A stretch of DNA of 64,000 nt from Bacillota bacterium (GCA_023415835.1 JAEZJK010000042.1:1-64000), one strand, 5' to 3'; shown: positions 15,794-25,150, counted from the stretch's first letter. Notes: generated from the sequence alone by a model not told the origin. Numbers and translations are program-made.

Positions 15794-18539
15794 TCCTTTT
15801 TGGTTGCTGGCGTTGATTTTAATAATTCCAATAATCAAATTGGGGAAAATCCCGCCGCTTTGGCGTAGCGCCCGTAATTTAACGGCAACAGCGGAATATT
15901 CCCGTTTGGGACAGGATCGCAACCTAACCCGCCTGACTATGCTGAGAGTGTTTACGGTTTTGGCAGTGGTTTTAGCCTTGGCCGGTACCACGGTGAAGTT
16001 GCCATCAGATTACCGGCAATTGGTGGTCTTATTGGACACTTCATCAAGTGTCGGTCTTTCCCAGATCGAAACAGCCCGGTCGGCCGCGTTGCGTTTGATT
16101 GGCCAATTGAACCCCAAAGATCGGGTAGCTGTAGCATCTTTCGCCGGAGAACCGCAATTAATCATCCCGTTTTCCACTCCCGACAATGTAACCTCTGTTT
16201 TAGCGGGGGCAGGCCTTGGGGCTCCCCTGCCCGGAGCCACAAACATCCAGGCGGCTTTGGGCCTGGGAAAAGAATTATTAAAAGAAACTCATGGTTACCG
16301 GAGCATCTTGCTCTTTTCTGATGGGCATCCCACTGCCGGCGGATCTCTCAATACAGTATTGCAAGGACTGAAAGGGATTCCGGTCGATGTTATTCCCATT
16401 GGGCGGGCAGGTAGCGGACTGTTCTCGGAAGGGCTTGACTTGCCTGAAAATATTCATCCTAATGAACCGATCCTGGGCTACTGGAAAATTAAGGCTGACC
16501 AAAGCCAAACTATTTCATTGGTTCTGAAAATAGACGATCAGACGGTGATCAGAAAGCAGATATCCGTTTTACCCGGACGGACTTCGATCCCGCTGAACCT
16601 GCCCGGCCTAAACTCCGGGACTTACCGTGTGATGGTTGAAGCCATTAATAATAAGGGGAAACCGTTTCCGGGGGCTAATACCGGCGGAGTGCTTCAAGTT
16701 AAGGGACCGGCGCGGGTAATGGTAGCCAGCGGCGGACCGCTGCGTTCCCCGGTGGGAAAAGCCCTTCAAATTCAAGGAATGGATGTAGAGTTCAGCGGGA
16801 TCGAAGATATACCGGAGACGGTTCTTGGTTTAACCGGATATGGAGCGATGATCCTTGATAACGTACCTGCGCTTTACCTGACTGAAAGCCAACAAAAAGC
16901 AATTCAAAGCTATGTTGCGGGTGGCGGAGGGTTGTTAGTGGTAGGGGGCGATTCCTCTTTAGGCCGCGGCGAATATTACGCCACCGGATTGGAAGAATTG
17001 TTGCCGGTCCAGACCGATACCAGGCAACGGCTCTTATTTACCCGGGCAAATATCTTATTTGTTATCGACCATTCCGGTTCAATGTCCGAAATGGTAGGTG
17101 ATACTTCGAAACAAATGGCTGCCATGGAAGGGGTTATGGCAGCGGTTAAGGAATTAAACCCTGTCGATGAAGTTGGTATTCTCGCTTTCGATATCGCTCC
17201 TACTTGGATTTTACCGTTTACTCCGGTTAGCCAACAAGCAGATATAAACCGTTCGCTCTCCGAGATCGGCCAAGGGGGTGGAACGGATATTTCATCCACC
17301 TTGGAGGAGATTAGCAAAGGTTTTCGTAGCCGGGGTCCGGTACGGCGCCATACGGTAATTTTAACCGATGGTTTAACCACGTCCAGCGCAAATTTCAAGG
17401 AATTAGTCGATCGGATAAGAACAGCCGGAGTATCAGTTACTACCATTGGTGTCGGGGAACAGATTAATGAAAAACTGTTACGTAATATTGCCGCTTGGGG
17501 TGATGGCCAATTTTACCGGGCTGATTTGGATCAGGTTCCCAAAGTGATCTTGAAAGAAACGGTGCGAGTAACCAGGGATCTAATTCAAGAAGGTACCTTC
17601 CAGCCGAAGATCCGGACGCAAGCCCCAGTTTTAAATGGCCTGGATCAAGGCCTCCCTCCGGTAAACGGTTATTTAATTACCAAACCCAAAAGTATGGCTA
17701 CTGTTTACTTGGAAACCGATAAGAAAGATCCGTTGCTTGCTTCCTGGCGCTATGGCAGCGGACAGGTGGCTGTTTTTACCGGAGATTCCGGTAGTAGGTG
17801 GTTATCGGAATGGTCCGGGACCGGTTATTATAACCTTTTATGGAGCCAATTGATCCGGACGATTGAACGAGGTTCTTCCGACACCGGTTTACGGGTGCAA
17901 ACCAGGGTTGAGGCGGGAAACGCCCTGATTGAAGTAGAAGCAGCGGGATCAGATCGGCGGCTCCGTACCGGCCTCCATTTAATCGGAAGTTCGGAGAATT
18001 CCGGTGAAATCTTTAAGCTTCATGAAACAGCTCCCGGTCATTATCAAACCCTGGTAGCTTTGGAAGGGACCGGGTTACATACCTTTCAAATCCGGGATAG
18101 TTTAGCGGGGGATTTGGCTATTGGTTGGGCTTGGAACCAGCAAGGGGATGAGCTGCCAATTTCCGGTCCGGCTCTGTCCTTTCTAGGGCAACTGGCTTCG
18201 GTTAGCGGTGGTAAACTTTTTACCATCGATTTAAAAACCCTTCCCAAAGTAGGTTGGGCATGGAAACAAACTCCTTTGCAAAATTATTTGGCAATTTTGG
18301 CGTTACTTCTGTTAGTGATCGAACTTGGATATCGCAGTACTTCTTTGGGGCAAATGCGGATGGCTCAAGCTTTATTCGATGCCTGGCGGTCAGCTCAAGC
18401 CCGGTTGATTAATACGATACGCGGTTTTACCCTCCGGGATGATTCCGCCGAACCCGGCAGTCAAAGAGTTAACGAAGCTTACCGGTATTTAGCCGAGCGG
18501 GTTCGCCGTAATAAAGGGACAGTTGAAAAAGATGCTTAA
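15780..18539 (+). CDS. Large membrane protein with two VWA domains around a GATase-like fold
   Basis: 919 residues, with ATG preceded by AAAGGAG. Two N-terminal helices are followed by VWA-1 (VVLLDTSSSVG at about residue 82). Next comes a GATase1-like Rossmann segment (about 310-400; AILDN-like and YVAGGGGLLVVGG motifs), then VWA-2 (ILFVIDHSGSMSEM at about residue 425) with a full MIDAS motif. A beta region precedes a C-terminal helix near residue 840. This double-VWA, GATase-inserted layout is known from glutamine-amidotransferase-like proteins (DUF1355 type). It ends the operon; no clear terminator is seen. Confidence 0.88.
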   Translation: MWWTNPFWLLALILIIPIIKLGKIPPLWRSARNLTATAEYSRLGQDRNLTRLTMLRVFTVLAVVLALAGTTVKLPSDYRQLVVLLDTSSSVGLSQIETARSAALRLIGQLNPKDRVAVASFAGEPQLIIPFSTPDNVTSVLAGAGLGAPLPGATNIQAALGLGKELLKETHGYRSILLFSDGHPTAGGSLNTVLQGLKGIPVDVIPIGRAGSGLFSEGLDLPENIHPNEPILGYWKIKADQSQTISLVLKIDDQTVIRKQISVLPGRTSIPLNLPGLNSGTYRVMVEAINNKGKPFPGANTGGVLQVKGPARVMVASGGPLRSPVGKALQIQGMDVEFSGIEDIPETVLGLTGYGAMILDNVPALYLTESQQKAIQSYVAGGGGLLVVGGDSSLGRGEYYATGLEELLPVQTDTRQRLLFTRANILFVIDHSGSMSEMVGDTSKQMAAMEGVMAAVKELNPVDEVGILAFDIAPTWILPFTPVSQQADINRSLSEIGQGGGTDISSTLEEISKGFRSRGPVRRHTVILTDGLTTSSANFKELVDRIRTAGVSVTTIGVGEQINEKLLRNIAAWGDGQFYRADLDQVPKVILKETVRVTRDLIQEGTFQPKIRTQAPVLNGLDQGLPPVNGYLITKPKSMATVYLETDKKDPLLASWRYGSGQVAVFTGDSGSRWLSEWSGTGYYNLLWSQLIRTIERGSSDTGLRVQTRVEAGNALIEVEAAGSDRRLRTGLHLIGSSENSGEIFKLHETAPGHYQTLVALEGTGLHTFQIRDSLAGDLAIGWAWNQQGDELPISGPALSFLGQLASVSGGKLFTIDLKTLPKVGWAWKQTPLQNYLAILALLLLVIELGYRSTSLGQMRMAQALFDAWRSAQARLINTIRGFTLRDDSAEPGSQRVNEAYRYLAERVRRNKGTVEKDA

Positions 18540-18868
18540 ACCAAACCCGGCTCTTTACTGCAACTGACCAGCTAATATAGGGCGGTTCAGAGATCCCTCC
18601 CGGAGGGGCCATCAGCGGTGTAAAAACGGACGGTTCTTAATTTTAGTTGCTTATTTTTAACCAGATAGTAATTGAAACCTCTAAATTTGACGATAAACTA
18701 AATTTGGTATAATCACAAGTATATGTCAGATTAATATTGCTGGATTTAATTGCAGATTTTACTGGGTTTGATGTATAATAAGAGATATATGCCATTATTT
18801 GTTGTATATTCTTGGAAATTTTTATAATGTTGTATTGGAAATCATTAATTCTTTAGGAGGAATACCTG
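18540..18868 (+). promoter_or_regulatory. Intergenic region with promoters for the pectin cluster
   Basis: Two sigma-A-like promoters are visible: TTGACG 18687 with TATAAT 18708 (15-base spacer), and TTGCAG 18750 with TATAAT 18774 (18-base spacer). The second is the better placed for the GH105 gene at 18869. A CCCTCCCGGAGGGG hairpin near 18595 lacks a T tract and is at best a weak end for the upstream operon. Confidence 0.5.
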
Positions 18869-19987
18869 TTGTATAACCAATCTAGTCAAAAATGGTCGGT
18901 ACGGATGGCCGACTCGGAGATGAAACGGGCGGAAATCACGCTTAAAAAATGGGGCGCCTATGATTCGGGCGTTGTGCTGAAGGGGATCGAGCAAGTTTGG
19001 CGGCAAACCAAGGACCAGAAATACTTTGATTATATCAAAAAGAACCTCGATGAATATGTTGAAGAGGATGGCAATATTAAAACATATGAGCTTGACGAAT
19101 ATAATATTGATCAGGTTAACAATGGCAAACTCTTATTAATGCTCTTCAATGAAACCGGCGAGGAGAAATACAAAAAAGCCGCCTATCTTCAACGCGAACA
19201 GTTAAAGACCCATCCCCGGACCAGCGAAGGCGGGTTTTGGCATAAACAGATTTATCCTCATCAGATGTGGTTGGATGGTATTTTCATGGGTTCCCCCTTT
19301 TATGCTGAATTTGCCAAAATCTTTAATGAACCGGAGATTTTTGACGATGTCGCCCATCAAGTTACCTTAATCGCCAAATACACCAGGGATTCTAAAACCG
19401 GTTTGTTTTATCATGGCTGGGATGAGAGTAAAGAACAAAAATGGGCCAACCCCGAAACCGGCTGTTCGCCTAATTTTTGGGGACGGGCGATAGGATGGTA
19501 TGCAGTGGCCATCATCGATATCCTGGACTTCTTCCCTGAAAATCACCGGCAACGAAAGGACATCGTTAAAATTTTCCAGGAACTGATTGAAGCTGTAATT
19601 AAGGTACAGGATGAAAAGACCGGCCTTTGGCACCAAGTGATTGACCAAGGTGGCCGGGAAGGTAATTATCATGAAGCTTCTGCTTCATCGATGTTTGTTT
19701 ATGCAATCGCTAAGGGCGTCCGCAACGGTTATCTTGAACATAAACATTTGGAAGCTGCTAAGAAAGGCTTCGATGGAATTATCAGAAATTTGATAAAAAT
19801 CGATGACCAGGGATTAGTTGATTTGACCCAGGGATGTTCGGTAGCAGGTTTGGGTAAAACCTCACCAACTGCGCCGTACCGGGATGGATCCTTTGAGTAT
19901 TACATCAGTGAGCCGGTAGTTACCAATGATCCGAAAGCGGTTGGCGCCTTTATCTTAGCCAGCAACGAAATAGAGAAAGCGGGTTGA
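18869..19987 (+). CDS. Unsaturated rhamnogalacturonyl hydrolase (GH105)
   Basis: 372 residues, cytoplasmic, matching the YteR/YesR family that removes the unsaturated galacturonyl residue from lyase products. Features of the alpha/alpha-barrel include the N-terminal WGAYDSGVVLKGIE, the catalytic-site MWLDGIFMGSPF (the Asp acts in hydration of the double bond), YHGWDE, FWGRAIGWY and EASASSMF. Start is TTG at 18869 with AGGAGG eight bases upstream. It is followed after 3 bases by the GH28 gene, so the two are co-transcribed. It would process products of the PL11 lyase at 2-5 kb. Confidence 0.93.
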   Translation: MYNQSSQKWSVRMADSEMKRAEITLKKWGAYDSGVVLKGIEQVWRQTKDQKYFDYIKKNLDEYVEEDGNIKTYELDEYNIDQVNNGKLLLMLFNETGEEKYKKAAYLQREQLKTHPRTSEGGFWHKQIYPHQMWLDGIFMGSPFYAEFAKIFNEPEIFDDVAHQVTLIAKYTRDSKTGLFYHGWDESKEQKWANPETGCSPNFWGRAIGWYAVAIIDILDFFPENHRQRKDIVKIFQELIEAVIKVQDEKTGLWHQVIDQGGREGNYHEASASSMFVYAIAKGVRNGYLEHKHLEAAKKGFDGIIRNLIKIDDQGLVDLTQGCSVAGLGKTSPTAPYRDGSFEYYISEPVVTNDPKAVGAFILASNEIEKAG

Positions 19988-19990
19988 ATC

Positions 19991-21487
19991 ATGCAAACTG
20001 AGCATAAAAAAACAGATACGGTTTTTAACATTGTTGATTTCGGCGCTATCGCCGACGGTAAAACTTTAAGCACCGCCTTTTTTGCAGCAGCGGTTAAGGC
20101 TTGCGTGGCGGCGGGCGGAGGCACGGTTTACGTGCCGGCGGGCACCTTCCTGAGCGGCCCGGTTCATTTGCAAAGCAATATCACACTTCATCTGGATGCT
20201 GGGGCCAAGATTTTGTTCAGTCAAGATCCTAAGGATTATCCGGTGGTATATAGCAGATGGGAGGGGGAAAACTGTGAAGTCTATTCCCCGTTGATTTACG
20301 GCAAAGGATTGGAGAATGTGGCAGTCACCGGACGTGGCGTTTTGGACGGCCAGGGCGAGCCATGGTGGAAATGGCACCGGGAGAAAAGCCTTGCGTACCC
20401 TCGGCCGCGTTTTATCTGTTTTGAAGATTCAAACAACGTTTTAATCGAAGGAGTTAAATTAATAAATTCGCCAGCTTGGACCCTTAATCCGATCAACTGC
20501 GAAAACCTTACTATTAATAAAATTACTATTAAAAATCCGGCGAATTCTCCCAATACTGACGGGATTGACCCCGAATCCTGTAAAAATGTGCATATTTCCA
20601 ATTGCCATATTGACGTCGGGGACGATTGCATCGCCATCAAATCCGGTATTGAAAAGTGTAAAGATAAAATTCCTTGCGAGAACATTACCATCACCAACTG
20701 CACTATGGTTCACGGCCACGGCGGGGTGGTGATCGGGAGTGAAATGAGCGGCGGGGTCAGAAATGTAGTCATTTCCAACTGCGTTTTTGAGGGGACCGAT
20801 CGCGGTATCAGGTTAAAGTCAAGGCGCGGCCGGGGTGGAGTAGTTGAGGATATTAGAGTTAATAATATTATCATGAAAAGGGTAATCTGCCCGTTTGTCC
20901 TTAACCTTTACTATTTTTGCGGCGCTGGTGGTAAAGAGAAGGTTGTATGGGATAAAAATCCTTATCCGGTAACCGACGCTACCCCGATTTTCCGGAGGAT
21001 TCAATTTAGCAATATCACCGCCAGGGAGGTTTCGGCGGCAGCCGGGTTTATGTATGGCCTACCGGAAATGGCTTTAGAGGAGATTACCTTTGACAATGTC
21101 TCGGTCCATTTAGCCGAAGATGCTGAACCGGATGTCCCGGCGATGATGAGCAATTTGGAACCCATGAAACAACAGGGATTTTTCTGTTGCAACGCTAAAA
21201 ATGTGACCTTTAACAATGTCAAAGTAAGTGGACATACAGGGATCGCCTTCCAAGTCGAAAAATCCGAAGACATCGAATTTTCGGGTTGTTCCGCTGTGAA
21301 TGGCCCCTATCAACCGTTGATTGCCATGGATGGAGTTAATCACGGTTTTATTCAGGGCTGTAAAACTTCGGCAGAACAAGGGGTTTTGTTGGAACTCAAA
21401 GGCTACGGAAACCAAAATATTGAGTTTCAAGGCAGAAAAGATCGGATTAAATTAACTGAGGGCGCAAAGGAGAGCTCCCTGATCTGA
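19991..21487 (+). CDS. Polygalacturonase-type glycoside hydrolase (GH28)
   Basis: 498 residues forming a parallel beta-helix. GH28 motifs are in order: SPNTDGIDPES, VGDDCIAIKSG, GHGGVVIGSEM and GIRLKSRRGRGG, giving the catalytic Asp triad and substrate-binding Arg-Lys. There is no signal peptide, so it acts inside the cell on imported oligogalacturonides or rhamnogalacturonan fragments. It is translated directly after the GH105 gene. An exo-acting or oligosaccharide-specific role is likely, but the bond specificity cannot be read from sequence. Confidence 0.93.
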   Translation: MQTEHKKTDTVFNIVDFGAIADGKTLSTAFFAAAVKACVAAGGGTVYVPAGTFLSGPVHLQSNITLHLDAGAKILFSQDPKDYPVVYSRWEGENCEVYSPLIYGKGLENVAVTGRGVLDGQGEPWWKWHREKSLAYPRPRFICFEDSNNVLIEGVKLINSPAWTLNPINCENLTINKITIKNPANSPNTDGIDPESCKNVHISNCHIDVGDDCIAIKSGIEKCKDKIPCENITITNCTMVHGHGGVVIGSEMSGGVRNVVISNCVFEGTDRGIRLKSRRGRGGVVEDIRVNNIIMKRVICPFVLNLYYFCGAGGKEKVVWDKNPYPVTDATPIFRRIQFSNITAREVSAAAGFMYGLPEMALEEITFDNVSVHLAEDAEPDVPAMMSNLEPMKQQGFFCCNAKNVTFNNVKVSGHTGIAFQVEKSEDIEFSGCSAVNGPYQPLIAMDGVNHGFIQGCKTSAEQGVLLELKGYGNQNIEFQGRKDRIKLTEGAKESSLI

Positions 21488-21555
21488 CCAGGATTTCGTA
21501 GATTCCACAGATTTCGCAACTTGTAAGATATTCTGAACGAAGGGATGAGCTACTA

Positions 21556-21882
21556 ATGATCGTTAAAGGGGAAGTAGTAAATACGATTGATCTTGGCGGT
21601 GGGGTTTCTAGGAGAATTTTAGCTGCCGGAGGCAAGATGATGGCTGTGGAGGTAGTCTTCCAAAAAGGAGCGGTGGGAGCGGTCCATACTCATCCCCACG
21701 AGCAGATCGGTTACGTTTTAAAAGGCAGCTTTGAATTTCAGGCCGACGGTAAAAAGGAGATTATCAAAACCGGGGACAGCTATTATACCACTCCTAACCA
21801 GCCTCACGGCGTGGTTGCCCTAGAGGATGGGATCCTGCTTGACATCTTTACCCCCCAGCGGGAAGATTTCTTGAAGAAATGA
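21556..21882 (+). CDS. kdgF: KdgF-like pectin-degradation cupin
   Basis: 108 residues, single cupin. The motifs VHTHPHEQIGYVLKGSFEF and PHGVVALEDG give the metal-binding His-His-Gln-His set of KdgF. KdgF converts the unsaturated monouronate left by lyases and GH105 enzymes into the linear keto-form (5-keto-4-deoxyuronate). Length and context (GH105, GH28 upstream) fit well. The start ATG at 21556 has a moderate GGGATGAG site. Confidence 0.85.
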   Translation: MIVKGEVVNTIDLGGGVSRRILAAGGKMMAVEVVFQKGAVGAVHTHPHEQIGYVLKGSFEFQADGKKEIIKTGDSYYTTPNQPHGVVALEDGILLDIFTPQREDFLKK

Positions 21883-21909
21883 ACTACTTTGAAAATGCTA
21901 CCGATGCTT

Positions 21910-21970
21910 GTCGATCCACGTCACCCATTTTCATAATTTCAGATGGGTCAAGGAAGCTGACGTGGACGAC
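21910..21970. other. Stem-loop between kdgF and the aldo/keto reductase gene
   Basis: GTCGATCCACGTCA (21910-21923) pairs with TGACGTGGACGAC (21958-21970), and an inner ACCCAT/ATGGGT pair adds to the stem. There is no T tract, so it may stabilise or process the mRNA rather than terminate it. Confidence 0.45.
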
Positions 21971-22020
21971 TATTTAGAAAATACTTTGAAGCTTGTCGCT
22001 TGGGTTAATAGGAGGTTGAG

Positions 22021-23013
22021 ATGGACGGCTATCTTCCCAATCAAGATCGGTATACCCTGATGAAGTACAACCGCTGCGGTAAAAGCGGTGTAAAGCTTCC
22101 CGCCGTGGCTTTGGGGCTTTGGCACAATTTCGGCGGGGTCACTCTCTTTGAAAACAGCCGGGAAATGCTACGGCGCGCTTTCGACTTAGGGATTACCCAT
22201 TTTGACTTGGCGAATAACTATGGTCCGCCTCCCGGAGCGGCCGAAGCGAATTTTGGAAAAATCATCAAACAGGATTTTCAAAGATACCGGGACGAGTTGA
22301 TCATTTCCACTAAGGCCGGATATACCATGTGGCCTGGACCTTATGGGGATTGGGGTTCGAAAAAGTACTTAGTTTCCAGTCTCGATCAAAGCCTAAAACG
22401 GATGGACCTGGATTATGTGGATATCTTTTACCACCACCGGCCGGATCCGGAGACGCCCTTGGAGGAAACTATGGCAGCGCTGGACTTGATAGTGCGCCAG
22501 GGAAAAGCGCTTTATGTAGGTATCTCCAATTATAAAGCCGCTGAAGCCAGGGAAGCGATTCGGATCTTAAAGCGTTTGGGGACCCCATGCCTGATTCACC
22601 AAGCCTCTTACTCCATGTTTAACCGTTGGGTCGAAGCAGAGTTATTGGCGGCCTTAGGAGAAGAGGGAGTGGGTTGTATTGCCTTTTCGCCCCTGGCTAA
22701 AGGCCTGCTTACTGACAGGTATTTAAATGGGATTCCCGTTGATTCGCGGGCTGCCGGTTCTAGTATTTTTTTGAAACCGGATGATGTAACCGAAGAAAAG
22801 ATAGCCAAAGTACGGCAATTAAATGAGATGGCCGTTTCCAGAGGGCAGAGCCTGGCTCAAATGGCGTTGGCCTGGGTATTGCGTGACGCTAGAGTGACCT
22901 CGGTATTAATCGGTGCTAGTAAGCCAAGCCAGATCGATGATTGCGTTGGATCAATTAATAGGCTTGATTTTTCCGATGAAGAACTGAAGCGGATTGAAAA
23001 AGCGCTGCAATGA
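22021..23013 (+). CDS. Aldo/keto reductase (YghZ/Kv-beta subfamily)
   Basis: 330 residues, full TIM-barrel. The catalytic tetrad is visible: Asp in FDLANNYG with its Tyr, Lys in ISTKAGYTMWPGPYGDWGS, and His in YVDIFYHHRPDPETPLEE. The C-terminal GASKPSQIDD motif binds the NADP phosphate. Close relatives (YghZ, L-glyceraldehyde-3-phosphate reductase) detoxify aldehydes. AGGAGG lies directly before the ATG. Placement after the pectin genes suggests a role in reducing an aldehyde from uronate or rhamnose breakdown, but this is inference. Confidence 0.9.
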   Translation: MDGYLPNQDRYTLMKYNRCGKSGVKLPAVALGLWHNFGGVTLFENSREMLRRAFDLGITHFDLANNYGPPPGAAEANFGKIIKQDFQRYRDELIISTKAGYTMWPGPYGDWGSKKYLVSSLDQSLKRMDLDYVDIFYHHRPDPETPLEETMAALDLIVRQGKALYVGISNYKAAEAREAIRILKRLGTPCLIHQASYSMFNRWVEAELLAALGEEGVGCIAFSPLAKGLLTDRYLNGIPVDSRAAGSSIFLKPDDVTEEKIAKVRQLNEMAVSRGQSLAQMALAWVLRDARVTSVLIGASKPSQIDDCVGSINRLDFSDEELKRIEKALQ

Positions 23014-23066
23014 GTGATCAAAAATTGACTGGATATTATTAATAAAGGTTTTAGCTATACTTGGAA

Positions 23067-23101
23067 AAAGTCCGGCAACCCTATCAAGGAGCCGGACTTT
23101 T
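23067..23101 (+). terminator. Terminator of the pectin cluster, overlapping the next gene's end
   Basis: AAAGTCCGGC and GCCGGACTTTT form a 10-bp stem with T tract. The last codons of the converging gene at 23084 lie within it, so the hairpin may serve both strands. Confidence 0.8.
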
Positions 23102-24007
23102 ATGCTTGATAACAAAATCGGCGAAACTCTCATAGGTAAACTGCCTCAAATCGTTAATCTCCGGTGAGACCGCCCTAAAGAAACAAGCCGGGATTTCACC
23201 GCTATTTAGGTTTTTTTTAATACAGGGATCGCAACCGTGGGAGTGGTTACGAGGATGGTTTTTGCATTTATAATCCCGGCAAGTGCAAAAATGTTGGTCC
23301 AGGATGTATTGTGCGTGACTACTCACCATGGTTATTAACTGCGGTAAAATAATTTTAAGGAGCTTTTGCATGATTATCGGGGTGTTTTTTCGATAATCTT
23401 CGCCCTGTTTTATCTCTGACTCAAATTTTTCATCATCCGGTTTATCCGATACACCCCGAATAATACAACATTTAACCTGGTTCAAACTACAAATATGCGC
23501 TATTGAACCGGATTCCCAATCGGCGGCCAATACATTTTCTTTTTCTAATTCTTTTAAAACCTGATAATTAATGTTTTGATCGCCGGTGGCGATAATTCCT
23601 TCAATGAGTTTCTCAGGAAACCGGTTAAATTCGATCCAAGAATTATCAATTTCAGTAGTAAAAAGTTCATAAAAAATCTGACATTGATTACCCATTCTGG
23701 TGATGCAATCATATTGAACAGTTTGATTCGCAATAATTAAATCAAGGGTTTTTATATCCTTTCCCACCCCGCCTGCTGTACCCAAAACAATAATAATTTT
23801 GGGGTTCCATTTATCGATAGCGTATTGGCATGCGGCTGCCGATCTTGTTTTTGTTTCGCCACTATAATAAAAAATACTTTCTTCATTATTGATCTTAGTA
23901 ATTACATACTCGCCAAATGGATAGACGTTGTATTCTGACTCGTTAAAATCCATTATTTCTTTAAAAGCCTTCCACTCTTGACTAGAACAAACTTGGATAC
24001 AGAGCAT
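23084..24007 (-). CDS. Nucleoside phosphorylase fused to a Cys-rich DUF6485-like domain
   Basis: About 307 residues. The first ~230 match the MTA/SAH nucleosidase and purine phosphorylase fold: IIIVLGTAGGVG, TGDQN, AADWESGSIAHIC and IRGVSDK. The last ~65 residues are a compact Cys/His domain with C-x-C-x4-C, a C-x2-C-I pair and GEIPACFF, closely like DUF6485, and probably bind zinc or iron. I prefer the ATG at 24007, where the fold normally starts; an ATG at 24022 is in frame but has no binding site. Both sites are imperfect. The fusion is unusual. Confidence 0.75.
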   Translation of the reverse strand: MLCIQVCSSQEWKAFKEIMDFNESEYNVYPFGEYVITKINNEESIFYYSGETKTRSAAACQYAIDKWNPKIIIVLGTAGGVGKDIKTLDLIIANQTVQYDCITRMGNQCQIFYELFTTEIDNSWIEFNRFPEKLIEGIIATGDQNINYQVLKELEKENVLAADWESGSIAHICSLNQVKCCIIRGVSDKPDDEKFESEIKQGEDYRKNTPIIMQKLLKIILPQLITMVSSHAQYILDQHFCTCRDYKCKNHPRNHSHGCDPCIKKNLNSGEIPACFFRAVSPEINDLRQFTYESFADFVIKHKSPAP

Positions 24008-24113
24008 TGCCTCCTCCAACATGGGCTCAAAGATTTAGTTTAGGTTTTAATATGTAACCAAAGGGATATTCTTATTCAGTATAATGCGGCTGGCCGAAAG
24101 GAACGGTTATTGT

Positions 24114-24974
24114 TCACTTCCATTGTTCCATAATTGCTAAGCCCATTTGATATCCGGTGCGGTAATCCCGCATTAAAACAGCCACATCCGTGGTCAACCG
24201 TTTAGTTTGAAAAGTGTCGGGCGGGTTGACTTCGATAATCCGGACTCCTTGGGGCGGGTTGCGCATAAAAGCGATGGCCTGCTGATACTTTTCCGCCCGG
24301 TTGGCAAGAGCCTTGACCAGATTGGGATATTTTTTCAGGTACAGCTTGCTTAACAATTGATGCGAATTGTTTTTCATGGTATAGGAATATGGGCGGGAAC
24401 GAAGGACCAGGATATTCTTGGCGCCGCGCCGATAGGCTTCGATTACCGGTATCGGGTCGGTCAGCCCGCCGTCCACATAATCGGTTTGATTGAGCCTAAC
24501 GAATCCCCGGTAAAAAACCGGGATCGCGCTGGAGGCCTTCAGGGTTTCTTCCAAGTTGTCCCGGTCGGGCAATAAAAAGACAGTTTCCCCGGTATTTACC
24601 GGAGAAACGCCGATATAAAATTCGGTCCCGGAGTTGAGGATTTTATCCAAATCCAGCCTGATTTCCTTAATGGTTAAACCCCAAAGCCAGTCCAAGTCGA
24701 CCAAATGCCCGCCTTTGATGAACTTAGACCAGTTAATAAAATCGGGCCGGGTGGAATAGTCGGTATAAACCTTGAAGTTCCTTTGATACATTTCCGCCAA
24801 ATAAGACGCGATATTGGTGGCTCCGGCGGAGACTCCGATAGCGACATCGAAGGGATTGAAACCCTTTTCTAAAAAGGCATCCAGGACTCCGGTGGAGAAG
24901 ATGCCTCGCATGGCTCCGCCTTCAACCACTAAGGCGTTAAGGCCAGGATATTTTGCTGAAATGTTTGTCTTCAT
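24114..24974 (-). CDS. Patatin-like phospholipase/acyl hydrolase
   Basis: 286 residues of the RssA/YjjU group. The oxyanion loop GGAMRGIF, nucleophile GVSAG (Ser at about residue 49) and catalytic Asp in DGGLTDPIPV form the patatin Ser-Asp dyad. No signal peptide is present, so it acts in the cytoplasm, probably on phospholipid acyl esters. AGGAAAGGG precedes the ATG. It stands alone between unrelated genes. Confidence 0.92.
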   Translation of the reverse strand: MKTNISAKYPGLNALVVEGGAMRGIFSTGVLDAFLEKGFNPFDVAIGVSAGATNIASYLAEMYQRNFKVYTDYSTRPDFINWSKFIKGGHLVDLDWLWGLTIKEIRLDLDKILNSGTEFYIGVSPVNTGETVFLLPDRDNLEETLKASSAIPVFYRGFVRLNQTDYVDGGLTDPIPVIEAYRRGAKNILVLRSRPYSYTMKNNSHQLLSKLYLKKYPNLVKALANRAEKYQQAIAFMRNPPQGVRIIEVNPPDTFQTKRLTTDVAVLMRDYRTGYQMGLAIMEQWK

Positions 24975-25115
24975 GAGTAGACCCTTTCCTAATTGGCTTA
25001 GCCAAAGACAATTGTAGCTAATAAAACATTTTTTTGTTTGAAATGGATGTCGACCGAGGCTGTGATGTGCTTTTATCGAAATTGTCCCTACTTACTATTC
25101 AACCTTTTTAATAAA

Positions 25116-25150
25116 TATCCTTTTCCAGAGCGCGGGTCAGGAAAAGGATA
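25116..25150 (-). terminator. Terminator of the aminotransferase gene
   Basis: A perfect 11-bp stem TATCCTTTTCC/GGAAAAGGATA with a 13-base loop, followed on the minus strand by TTTATT. It lies about 35 bases after the gene. Confidence 0.65.
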
